Below, piece by piece: positions 14,847-22,415 of a stretch of DNA of 28,262 nt. Made by a program: the position numbers and the translations under genes. Origin of the DNA: Bacteroidota bacterium (GTDB lineage Bacteria > Bacteroidota > Bacteroidia > Bacteroidales > Bacteroidaceae); assembly GCA_023458215.1 (NCBI GenBank), contig JAEXAJ010000184.1, positions 1 to 28,262 of the forward strand, given 5' to 3'. Below the pieces are notes generated by a model. It searched no databases. It was not told the DNA's origin and saw only the letters and a program-made list of their open reading frames with translations. The first letter of the stretch is position 1. The number at the start of each line of letters is the position of its first letter.

Positions 14847-15968
14847 ATGAATTTATTCGACGTATATCCCCTTTTCGACATCAACATCGTCAAAGGAAAA
14901 GGCTGTAAGGTATGGGACGAGAATGGTACGGAGTACCTCGACCTGTATGGCGGGCATGCGGTGATTTCTATCGGACATGCACATCCGCATTACGTAGAGA
15001 TGATCAGCAAGCAAGTGGCAACGTTGGGATTCTATTCCAACTCAGTAATAAACAAGCTGCAACAACAGGTAGCAGAACGATTGGGCAAAGTCAGCGGTTA
15101 TGATGACTACTCCCTATTCCTTATTAATAGCGGTGCCGAAGCCAATGAAAACGCATTGAAGCTGGCTTCTTTTTATAATGGGCGTACACGGGTTGTTTCT
15201 TTCAACAAAGCATTCCACGGACGTACCTCACTGGCAGTAGAGGTTACCAATAATCCTAAAATTATTGCTCCTATCAATGATTGCGGACACGTCACTTACC
15301 TACCCCTGAACGACATTGAAGCCATGAAAGCAGAATTGGCAAAAGGGGATGTTTGCGCCGTGATTATTGAAGGCATACAAGGTGTGGGCGGTATCCAATT
15401 GCCGACAGACGAATTTATGCATGCTTTGCGTCAGGCTTGTACGGAAAACAACACCGTACTGGTGCTGGATGAGATACAAAGTGGTTACGGACGTAGCGGT
15501 AAGTTCTTCGCCCACCAATACAACGGCATCAAAGCTGACATCATTGCAGTGGCCAAAGGTATCGGAAATGGTTTCCCGATGGCAGGCATCTTGATAAGTC
15601 CTATGTTTGCTCCGGTATACGGGCAATTGGGAACTACCTTCGGCGGAAACCACCTGGCTTGTAGTGCCGCCCTTGCCGTACTGGACGTAATAGAACAAGA
15701 AAATCTTGTAGAGAATGCAGCCAAAGTCGGTGAGTATTTGATAACCGAACTGAAAAAGTTCCCTCAGATCAAAGAAGTTCGCGGACGCGGAATGATGATA
15801 GGTTTGGAATTTGCAGAACCCATCAAGGAACTACGTACTCGCTTGCTGAAAGAGCAACATGTATTTACGGGTGTAAGCGGCACGAATGTAATCCGTTTGC
15901 TGCCACCTCTTAGCCTCAGCATGGACGAAGCAAATCTCTTTCTTGAACGCTTTAAGAAAGTACTTTAA
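14847..15968 (+). CDS. argD: Acetyl/succinylornithine aminotransferase
   Basis: This class III PLP aminotransferase converts N-acylglutamate semialdehyde to N-acylornithine using glutamate. The 373-residue protein shows NSGAEANENALK (phosphate cup), FHGRTSLA, LDEIQSGYGR (the Asp that holds the PLP ring) and the Schiff-base Lys237 in AVAKGIGNGFPMAG. Length is typical. It is the last arg gene before a terminator at 15999. As for argC, the natural substrate in Bacteroides is probably the succinylated form; sequence alone does not prove this. Confidence 0.93.
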   Translation: MNLFDVYPLFDINIVKGKGCKVWDENGTEYLDLYGGHAVISIGHAHPHYVEMISKQVATLGFYSNSVINKLQQQVAERLGKVSGYDDYSLFLINSGAEANENALKLASFYNGRTRVVSFNKAFHGRTSLAVEVTNNPKIIAPINDCGHVTYLPLNDIEAMKAELAKGDVCAVIIEGIQGVGGIQLPTDEFMHALRQACTENNTVLVLDEIQSGYGRSGKFFAHQYNGIKADIIAVAKGIGNGFPMAGILISPMFAPVYGQLGTTFGGNHLACSAALAVLDVIEQENLVENAAKVGEYLITELKKFPQIKEVRGRGMMIGLEFAEPIKELRTRLLKEQHVFTGVSGTNVIRLLPPLSLSMDEANLFLERFKKVL

Positions 15969-15998
15969 TATTTGATATTATAATCAGCCAATATAAAG

Positions 15999-16042
15999 AA
16001 ACGACCGAAACGAAGATTACCTTTCAATTTCGGTCGTTTTTT
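15999..16042 (+). terminator. Rho-independent terminator after argD
   Basis: AAACGACCGAAA and TTTCGGTCGTTT form a perfect 12-bp stem with a 17-nt loop, ending in a T-tract. It ends the argR-argD transcript. Confidence 0.85.
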
Positions 16043-16055
16043 GTAGAAAAAACTC

Positions 16056-16063
16056 TAACTTTG
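16056..16063 (+). promoter_or_regulatory. -7 box of proC
   Basis: Reads TAACTTTG, an exact TAnnTTTG match just after the argD terminator, about 30 nt before the proC start. It implies separate transcription of proC. Confidence 0.55.
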
Positions 16064-16096
16064 TCCCATTGACAACCCTTTTAATAACAGAATGAT

Positions 16097-16870
16097 ATGA
16101 AAATTGCGATTATCGGTGCCGGAAACATGGGCGGTGCAATTGCTCGTGGGCTGGCCAAAGGGAGTATCATCCCGGCCTCAGAAATCATAGTGGCTGATCC
16201 TTCGGAAGACAAACTGGAACAACTGTTCCGTGAATTTCCTGAAATAAGAACAACCACAGTCAACCAAGATGCCGTAACCGGAGCAGAAATGATTGTTCTT
16301 GCCGTAAAACCTTGGCTCATGAAGCAAGTGGTACGCGATTTGAAATTGAAAAGCAAGCAAATCCTTATTTCAATAGCCGCCGGAATTCCTTTCGAAGAAC
16401 TGGCACACTACGTTGCCGAACCTGAAATGACCATGTTCCGCCTTGTACCCAACACTGCCATCAGTGAGCTTGCCAGCATGACGCTTATTGCCAGCCGTAA
16501 CGCTACTCCCGAACAGGAAAAACTGTTGGTGGATATCTTCAACGAAATGGGGCTTTCCATGTTAATTCCGGAAGAAAAGATTGCGGCTACCACAGCTCTT
16601 ACTTCTTGTGGCATTGCATACGTGTTGAAATACATTCAGGCAGCTATGCAGGCAGGTATAGAAATGGGCGTATATCCCAAAGATGCTATGAAAATGGTAG
16701 CTCAGTCTGTTAAAGGTGCTGCCGAACTTATTTTGAATAATGATACACATCCCAGCATAGAAATAGATAAAGTATGTACTCCCGGCGGAATTACTATTAA
16801 AGGTATCAATCAACTGGAACACGACGGGTTTACTTCGACTGTTATTAATGCGATGAAAGAGTCGAAATAG
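16097..16870 (+). CDS. proC: Pyrroline-5-carboxylate reductase
   Basis: This enzyme performs the last step of proline synthesis, NAD(P)H-dependent reduction of pyrroline-5-carboxylate. The 257-residue protein has the N-terminal Rossmann motif IGAGNMGGAIARGLAKG, the middle segment FRLVPNTAIS and the C-terminal dimerisation/active-site helices TALTSCGIAYVLKYI and TPGGITIKGINQLE. Length is normal. It sits directly after the arg genes but has its own promoter and an intervening terminator. Confidence 0.95.
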   Translation: MKIAIIGAGNMGGAIARGLAKGSIIPASEIIVADPSEDKLEQLFREFPEIRTTTVNQDAVTGAEMIVLAVKPWLMKQVVRDLKLKSKQILISIAAGIPFEELAHYVAEPEMTMFRLVPNTAISELASMTLIASRNATPEQEKLLVDIFNEMGLSMLIPEEKIAATTALTSCGIAYVLKYIQAAMQAGIEMGVYPKDAMKMVAQSVKGAAELILNNDTHPSIEIDKVCTPGGITIKGINQLEHDGFTSTVINAMKESK

Positions 16871-16973
16871 TTATAAGTGATTAGTTATAAGTTATTTGTT
16901 ATGATCCGCATCAACCAATATCTTACAACTAATCACTTATAACTAATCACATATAACTAATCACTTATAACTA
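16871..16973. repeat. Palindromic intergenic element with 14-bp tandem units
   Basis: The right arm is three tandem 14-nt units at 16929, 16943 and 16957 (CTAATCACTTATAA, with one base changed in the middle unit). The left arm (16871-16905) carries their inverse complement (TTATAAGTGATTAG). A short core with TCCGCATCAACC lies between. The architecture resembles the 12234 and 17533 elements but the arm sequence differs. Confidence 0.8.
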
Positions 16974-16982
16974 TTATTTTTC

Positions 16983-17531
16983 ATGGACGAACAAATTAAA
17001 CAAATTGCAGAACGCTTGCGCGGACTTCGTGATGTTTTGGAACTGACTTCCGAAGATATAGCCCGCGATTGCGATATATCTGCTGAAGAATACCGTCTCG
17101 CTGAAACAGGAGATTTTGATATTTCCGTCAGCATGTTACAAAAGATTGCGCGTAAATATGGTGTTGCACTTGATGCGTTGATGTTCGGTGAAGAACCGAA
17201 GATGAGTTCTTACTTCCTGACCCGTGCAGGAAAAGGTGTCAGTATAGAGCGCACAAAAGCATATAAGTATCAATCACTGGCATCGGGTTTTATGAACCGC
17301 AATGCCGATCCGTTTATCGTTACGGTAGAACCCAACGATGAGCCCATACATTACAACAGTCATTCGGGGCAAGAATTTAATCTCGTATTGGAAGGTCGCA
17401 TGATGCTCAGCATCGAAGGTAAGGACCTCATCCTGAATGAAGGAGACAGCCTCTATTTCAATTCCAAACTGCCTCACGGTATGAAAGCTTTGGATGGTAA
17501 GAATGTACGTTTCCTCGCTGTTATCATGTAA
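16983..17531 (+). CDS. XRE-type regulator with C-terminal cupin domain
   Basis: The 182-residue protein has an N-terminal helix-turn-helix (about 8-65: LRDVLELTSEDIARDCDISAEEYRLAE, then MLQKIARKYGVALDAL). A C-terminal cupin barrel follows (about 110-180), including HYNSHSGQEFNLVLEGRM and LNEGDSLYFNSKLPHGM, whose His/Glu residues can bind a metal or ligand. Such proteins usually repress or activate a nearby metabolic gene in response to a small molecule bound by the cupin. The acyl-CoA synthetase gene follows directly, so it is the likely target; the ligand is unknown. Confidence 0.88.
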   Translation: MDEQIKQIAERLRGLRDVLELTSEDIARDCDISAEEYRLAETGDFDISVSMLQKIARKYGVALDALMFGEEPKMSSYFLTRAGKGVSIERTKAYKYQSLASGFMNRNADPFIVTVEPNDEPIHYNSHSGQEFNLVLEGRMMLSIEGKDLILNEGDSLYFNSKLPHGMKALDGKNVRFLAVIM

Positions 17532-17532
17532 T

Positions 17533-17623
17533 AAATGAAGAACTAAAAATGAAGAATGAAGAATTACCATGCGGCATAATAGCGCAGCCAAATTCTTCAT
17601 TCTTCATTCTTCATTCTTAATTC
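17533..17623. repeat. Palindromic intergenic element, copy 2
   Basis: The arms GAAGAATGAAGAATT and AATTCTTCATTCTTCATT flank a core with CCATGCGG and GCGCAGCC, the inverse complement of the core at 12234-12327. It fills the regulator-synthetase gap and gives a false in-frame N-terminal extension to the synthetase (ATG at 17569). Confidence 0.85.
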
Positions 17624-17631
17624 AAAAGATT

Positions 17632-19311
17632 ATGTTAGAAAGATTTTTAGAACAAACTTCCTTCAGCTCACAGGAAGATTTTATCAAGAATTTAAAGATT
17701 AACGTACCGGATGATTTTAACTTCGGCTACGATGTAGTGGATGCCTGGGCGGCCGAACAACCCGATAAACCTGCACTGTTGTGGACAAACGACAAAGGAG
17801 AACACAGACAGTTCACTTTTGCCGACATGAAGCGCTATACTGATATGACGGCTTCTTATTTTCAAAGCCTGGGTATCGGACATGGCGATATGGTTATGCT
17901 GATTCTGAAACGCCGTTTTGAGTTCTGGTTCAGCATTGTAGCATTGCATAAACTGGGCGCGGTAGTGATTCCCGCTACCCACTTGCTTACAAAGAAGGAC
18001 ATTGTGTATCGTTGCAACGCTGCCGACATCAAAATGATTGTATGTGCGGGCGAATCGGTTATTACCGACCATATCGTTGCTGCAATGCCGGATTGTCCTA
18101 CTGTAAAGAAACTCGTTAGCGTAGGTCCCGAGATAGCTGATGGTTTTGAGGATTTCCACAAAGGCATTGAAGCTGCCGCACCTTTTGTAAGACCGGAACA
18201 TGCGAACAGTAATGACGACATCTCCTTGATGTACTTCACCAGCGGAACCACCGGCGAACCCAAAATGGTAGCTCACGATTATACTTATCCGCTGGGACAT
18301 ATCGTTACCGGTAGCTTCTGGCATAACTTGACTGAGAATAGCCTGCACCTTACCATTGCCGATACCGGCTGGGGTAAAGCGGTATGGGGCAAGCTCTACG
18401 GACAGTGGATTGCAGGAGCCAATGTGTTTGTGTATGACCACGAGAAGTTTACTCCGGCAGATATTTTGGAAAAGATTCAGAATTACCATGTAACTTCACT
18501 TTGTGCGCCTCCCACTATCTTCCGCTTCCTGATTCATGAAGATCTGACGAAGTACGATCTCTCTTCTTTGCAATATTGCACCATTGCCGGCGAAGCGTTG
18601 AACCCCGCCGTATTCGAGACATTCAAGAAACTGACAGGCATCAAACTGATGGAAGGCTTCGGACAAACCGAAACAACCCTTACTGTTGCCACTATGCCTT
18701 GGATGGAACCCAAACCGGGCAGCATGGGATTGCCTAATCCGCAATATGATGTTGACCTGATTGACCACGACGGTCGTTCTGTTGAAGCCGGTGAACAAGG
18801 ACAAATCGTAATTCGTACAGATAAAGGTAAACCGTTAGGACTATTCAAAGAATACTACCGCGATGCTGCACGCACTCACGAAGCATGGCACGATGATATC
18901 TACTTTACGGGAGACGTTGCCTGGAAAGACGAAGACGGTTATCTTTGGTTTGTAGGTCGTGCAGACGATGTTATCAAGAGTAGTGGTTACCGCATCGGCC
19001 CGTTCGAAGTGGAAAGTGCTTTGATGACACACCCCGCCGTTGTAGAATGCGCCATAACCGGAGTGCCCGACGAAGTTCGCGGTCAGGTAGTAAAAGCAAC
19101 GATTGTATTGGCAAACGAATATAAAGCGCGTGCAGGAGAAGGTCTTATCAAGGAGCTTCAAAATCATGTGAAGAAAGTGACCGCTCCTTACAAATATCCG
19201 CGCGTCATTGAATTTGTTGACGAGCTACCAAAGACTATCAGTGGTAAGATACGCCGTGTGGAAATTCGTCAGAATGACACCCCTCGTCCCCCTAAAGGGG
19301 GAGGAGAATAG
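17632..19311 (+). CDS. AMP-binding acyl-CoA synthetase (acetyl- or medium-chain type)
   Basis: This ANL-superfamily enzyme activates a carboxylic acid with ATP to an acyl-AMP and then an acyl-CoA. The 559-residue protein has the P-loop YFTSGTTGEPKM, the GEALNP and EGFGQTETT motifs, the hinge YFTGDVAWKDEDGYLWFVGR with the ADDVIKSSGYRIGPFE segment, and the C-terminal catalytic Lys539 in PKTISGKIRR. The last residues (TPRPPKGGGE) come from a GC-rich repeat at 19279. The start is 17632 because the 21 upstream codons are palindromic repeat. Substrate could be acetate, propionate or a short/medium-chain acid. It is likely controlled by the XRE-cupin protein next to it. Confidence 0.9.
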   Translation: MLERFLEQTSFSSQEDFIKNLKINVPDDFNFGYDVVDAWAAEQPDKPALLWTNDKGEHRQFTFADMKRYTDMTASYFQSLGIGHGDMVMLILKRRFEFWFSIVALHKLGAVVIPATHLLTKKDIVYRCNAADIKMIVCAGESVITDHIVAAMPDCPTVKKLVSVGPEIADGFEDFHKGIEAAAPFVRPEHANSNDDISLMYFTSGTTGEPKMVAHDYTYPLGHIVTGSFWHNLTENSLHLTIADTGWGKAVWGKLYGQWIAGANVFVYDHEKFTPADILEKIQNYHVTSLCAPPTIFRFLIHEDLTKYDLSSLQYCTIAGEALNPAVFETFKKLTGIKLMEGFGQTETTLTVATMPWMEPKPGSMGLPNPQYDVDLIDHDGRSVEAGEQGQIVIRTDKGKPLGLFKEYYRDAARTHEAWHDDIYFTGDVAWKDEDGYLWFVGRADDVIKSSGYRIGPFEVESALMTHPAVVECAITGVPDEVRGQVVKATIVLANEYKARAGEGLIKELQNHVKKVTAPYKYPRVIEFVDELPKTISGKIRRVEIRQNDTPRPPKGGGE

Positions 19312-19383
19312 TCTCTATCTCATACAACTGAGATCCAATATTTAACAGAGTATCCTCCCTCCCCTTTAGGGGGACGGGGGGTT
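19279..19383. repeat. GC-rich inverted repeat between convergent genes
   Basis: The left arm holds GTCCCCCTAAAGGGGGAGGA, and the right arm (19353-19383) carries its near inverse complement (TCCTCCCTCCCCTTTAGG then GGGACGGGGGG). About 47 nt of AT-rich core lies between, including ATCTCA/TGAGAT. The left arm encodes the end of the synthetase; the right arm ends at the hexosaminidase stop. It may act as a two-way transcription barrier. Confidence 0.8.
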
Positions 19384-21040
19384 ATCGTTTTCTCTCAATA
19401 TCCTGCACCCTGAAGAACGCATCCGAATAACGGGCTCCCCAAAGTTCATAACGTTCCACTTGTGTTTCAACTTTACGGGCGAAGTTATTCCAATCTTTCT
19501 TTTCCACCGGGGACCATACATTTTCTGATAATGCCGACATACGGGGGAAGATGGCGAATTCCGCTTTCCAGGTGGTAGGTATATATTCCGTCCATAAACA
19601 TCCCTGGGCACCCCAGATTAGTTTTTCTTGTTCGGCCTTTAAAGAGTCGGGCACAATCTGATACTCATAAACCTTCTCTAAAGATAGCGGACCGCGAGGA
19701 CCTATCTCAATCTGTGTGCGGCTTTCTTTCAGGTTGAAGTAAGACCATGCAGAACAAGTGAATATAGTGCGATGCCCCGTTTTCAAAGCTTTTACACCTG
19801 AAGCGGGACGACGCCAGTTCATCACTACACAATCTTCGGAAATACCGCCTTCAAGTATTTCGTCCCAACCGATGAGTGTTTTACCTTTATCGTTCACTAC
19901 TTGCTGTACATAATGGATAAAGTAGCTTTGCAATGCTTTTTCATCTTTCAGGTTGTGTTCATGCATAAATCGTTGCGTGTCTTCTGATTCCTCCCACCAG
20001 CGTTTAGCGCACTCGTCACCACCTACATGGATGTATTGACCGGGAAAAAGATCACAAAGTTCGGAGAATACATCTTTCAGAAAATCGAAGACTTCCGGTT
20101 TGGGAGCCAGAACATTGTTGAACTTGTTAAAGATTCCCCAAGTCAACGCGCATTTTTTGGGTTCATCGGGAGTTGTACTGAATTGAGGATAGGTGGCAAG
20201 CACTGCCATACAATGACCGGGAATGTCAATCTCAGGAATCACCGTAATGTGGCGCTCCGCAGCATAGCTTACTATTTCTTGTACATCTTCGTGGGTGTAA
20301 TAACCGCCGTATGGCAATGGCTCATACTTTCCGGGATAAAGTCCGAAGATCTCGCCTTCGCGCACAGAACCTTGCTGCGTTAATTCGGGGCGACACTTCA
20401 TCTCTATGCGCCAAGCCTGATCGTCGGTCAGATGCCAATGAAAGTAATTCAGTTTATGCAATGCCAGATAGTCGATATACTTCTTGATGAAATCGACGGG
20501 GAAAAAGTGCCGTACTACATCCAAATGCATGCCACGGTAATCAAAACGTGGATAGTCTATAATTTGTAAGGATGGCAATATAGGCAATACGCCGGCACGG
20601 GTGGGCAGTAATTGAATAAGAGTTTGTACACCATAAAAAACTCCTGCTGCATCGTTTCCTTCAATAAGTATTCCTTTGTCTGCGGTTATACCCAGTTTGT
20701 AACCACCGGAAACTTCACCATTCTTTTTATCGACCAAAGAAATTTCCAGGGGCAGCACAGGCTTTGCATTCGGAGTTGTTTTTCGTTTACTTGGTTTAGC
20801 CTTCTCTACTTGCAAAGGAATGCCAAGATAACGATTCACATACTCCGCCAGATAATCTGCCGAGAATTGCAAACCGGTTTCTGAGACATAGACCGATGTA
20901 TTACGCCCTATTTGGTAGGTAGAACTGCCGGACACGGAAATCTCCACGGGCTCCGGAATGATGTTGAACTGTTTCTCCTGTGCCTGCCCGGCAATCGAAG
21001 AAATTGCAAAAATTGCAGCCATAAATTTTTTGAATAACAT
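19382..21040 (-). CDS. Beta-N-acetylhexosaminidase, GH20 family
   Basis: This exported glycosidase releases terminal N-acetylhexosamines from glycans. The 552-residue protein has a signal peptide (about 1-20, ending AGQAQ), an N-terminal GH20b-like domain (about 25-150: IIPEPVEISV) and the GH20 catalytic barrel (about 160-520). Key residues are HWHLTDDQAWRIE, IPEIDIPGH, the catalytic pair Asp342-Glu343 in HVGGDE, IGWDEILEGG and the late WGAQGCLWTEY. It has no lipobox, so it is probably periplasmic. There is no SusC/SusD pair here, so it is not in a visible polysaccharide locus. It is convergent with the synthetase and divergent from the PagL-like gene. Confidence 0.93.
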   Translation of the reverse strand: MLFKKFMAAIFAISSIAGQAQEKQFNIIPEPVEISVSGSSTYQIGRNTSVYVSETGLQFSADYLAEYVNRYLGIPLQVEKAKPSKRKTTPNAKPVLPLEISLVDKKNGEVSGGYKLGITADKGILIEGNDAAGVFYGVQTLIQLLPTRAGVLPILPSLQIIDYPRFDYRGMHLDVVRHFFPVDFIKKYIDYLALHKLNYFHWHLTDDQAWRIEMKCRPELTQQGSVREGEIFGLYPGKYEPLPYGGYYTHEDVQEIVSYAAERHITVIPEIDIPGHCMAVLATYPQFSTTPDEPKKCALTWGIFNKFNNVLAPKPEVFDFLKDVFSELCDLFPGQYIHVGGDECAKRWWEESEDTQRFMHEHNLKDEKALQSYFIHYVQQVVNDKGKTLIGWDEILEGGISEDCVVMNWRRPASGVKALKTGHRTIFTCSAWSYFNLKESRTQIEIGPRGPLSLEKVYEYQIVPDSLKAEQEKLIWGAQGCLWTEYIPTTWKAEFAIFPRMSALSENVWSPVEKKDWNNFARKVETQVERYELWGARYSDAFFRVQDIERKR

Positions 21041-21062
21041 AGATGATTGATTATTAACATTG

Positions 21063-21070
21063 CAAATATA
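21063..21070 (-). promoter_or_regulatory. -7 box of the hexosaminidase gene
   Basis: The minus strand reads TATATTTG, an exact TAnnTTTG match about 22 nt before the ATG at 21040. Confidence 0.55.
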
Positions 21071-21103
21071 GACTTTTTATATAAACCTAATGGATAAAAG
21101 GCT

Positions 21104-21111
21104 TATATTTG
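21104..21111 (+). promoter_or_regulatory. -7 box of the PagL-like gene
   Basis: Reads TATATTTG, an exact match, about 57 nt before the ATG at 21168 and back-to-back with the hexosaminidase promoter. Confidence 0.5.
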
Positions 21112-21167
21112 CGAGAAAATTGGACTTTGTCTAAATATTCATTTACTAACAAACACCGACACGGTAT

Positions 21168-22415
21168 ATGGAAAATAAAATGCAGACATGGAAATGGTTA
21201 GCTTTCTTCGTAGCAATATGTTTCCTGTCTGATACTACATACGCGCAACAATCGACTTATGCAAGTTATCCGGAAAGCCATTCGGACACAACTTCTTTTG
21301 CGCAACGCTTTATTCAGAGAGTAGGAGTAGAAGGACGCATCGGATATATTTTCCCCACCAATCCTTTCTTGAGAGGGGATAATTATCAACTCAAAGAAAT
21401 GAAAAGCACCTATTCCGGACACTTGAAATATTCATTTCAGGTTCGCCCTAATACAGCCGCAGACAAAGCTTATATCGGAGCCTATCAAGGACTGGGTGTA
21501 GGTTACTTCGATTTCGGCAACCAAGAAGAATTAGGAAATCCTTTCGGAGTCTATCTATTCCAAGGCGGACGTATTGCTCAAATCGCTCCCCGGCTATCAC
21601 TCAATTATGAATGGAACTTCGGCATATCATTCGGCTGGAAACCCTACGGTGAGAATTATAACACCTCAAACAAGATAATCGGCTCGAAAGCCAATGCTTA
21701 TCTGAATGCCAATTTGTACCTGAACTGGATGCTTTCACCTAAATTCGATTTTATAGTCGGAGCCACCGGAAGCCACTTCTCCAACGGTAATACCCGTTAC
21801 CCCAACTCAGGCTTGAATACGGTGGATTGCAAAATAGGTTTGGTGTATAACTTCAATCGTACAACGGATGAACTTACCAAATCGTGGCAACGTCCTGTTG
21901 TGCCCCTGTTCCCACGGCATGTAAGCTATGACTTAACTTTGTTTGGCTCGTGGCGCAAGAAAGCCGTAGATGTTTCCGGAGGTCAGGTCCCCGCACCGGG
22001 CACATACGCAGTGATGGGATTTAGTTTTGCACCGATGTATAATTTCGGTTATAAGTTCCGCGCCGGAGTGGCACTGGATGGAGTGTATGACCACAGTGCT
22101 AACATTAAACAGGAACAAAGTATGGAAGACGATTTTACGATTCCTTCCGCACTTAAGCAAATGGCTTTAGGAATATCTGCCCGCGGCGAGTTCGTAATGC
22201 CCTACTTTACCATAGGTATAGGTATGGGAGCCAATATTCTGCACAGCGGGGACGATCTTAAATCTTTCTACCAAATATTGGCGCTTAAAATGGATGTATC
22301 ACGCAATACCTATCTGCACATCGGATACAATCTCAAAGACTTTCATGAACCCAATTATCTGATGTTGGGACTGGGCTACCGGTTCAATAACAAACGTCCG
22401 CAGCTTTGTCGATGA
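21168..22415 (+). CDS. PagL-like acyloxyacyl hydrolase (lipid A deacylase family) outer-membrane protein
   Basis: The 415-residue protein has a signal peptide (about 1-27, ending TYAQ) and a beta-barrel pattern of alternating aromatic strands. The PagL-type active-site segment is GSHFSNGNTRYPNSGLN, with His203 and Ser205. In Pseudomonas PagL the third catalytic residue is a Glu 12 residues after the Ser; by spacing the residue here is Asn217. The protein is longer than PagL, with a second set of barrel-like strands (about 245-408). It probably sits in the outer membrane and may act on lipid A or another acylated lipid; the activity is inferred. Its 3' end overlaps the convergent SNF2 gene by 32 nt. 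An alternative start is Met5. Confidence 0.8.
   Translation: MENKMQTWKWLAFFVAICFLSDTTYAQQSTYASYPESHSDTTSFAQRFIQRVGVEGRIGYIFPTNPFLRGDNYQLKEMKSTYSGHLKYSFQVRPNTAADKAYIGAYQGLGVGYFDFGNQEELGNPFGVYLFQGGRIAQIAPRLSLNYEWNFGISFGWKPYGENYNTSNKIIGSKANAYLNANLYLNWMLSPKFDFIVGATGSHFSNGNTRYPNSGLNTVDCKIGLVYNFNRTTDELTKSWQRPVVPLFPRHVSYDLTLFGSWRKKAVDVSGGQVPAPGTYAVMGFSFAPMYNFGYKFRAGVALDGVYDHSANIKQEQSMEDDFTIPSALKQMALGISARGEFVMPYFTIGIGMGANILHSGDDLKSFYQILALKMDVSRNTYLHIGYNLKDFHEPNYLMLGLGYRFNNKRPQLCR

Noticed and set aside
12241..17623. Heptamer and 14-mer repeats as CRISPR arrays
   Set aside because: There are no unique spacers of constant length; units are contiguous tandem or mirrored, and there are no cas genes.
17692..18489. 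265-residue minus-strand open frame
   Set aside because: It is antisense to the acyl-CoA synthetase, which carries all family motifs.
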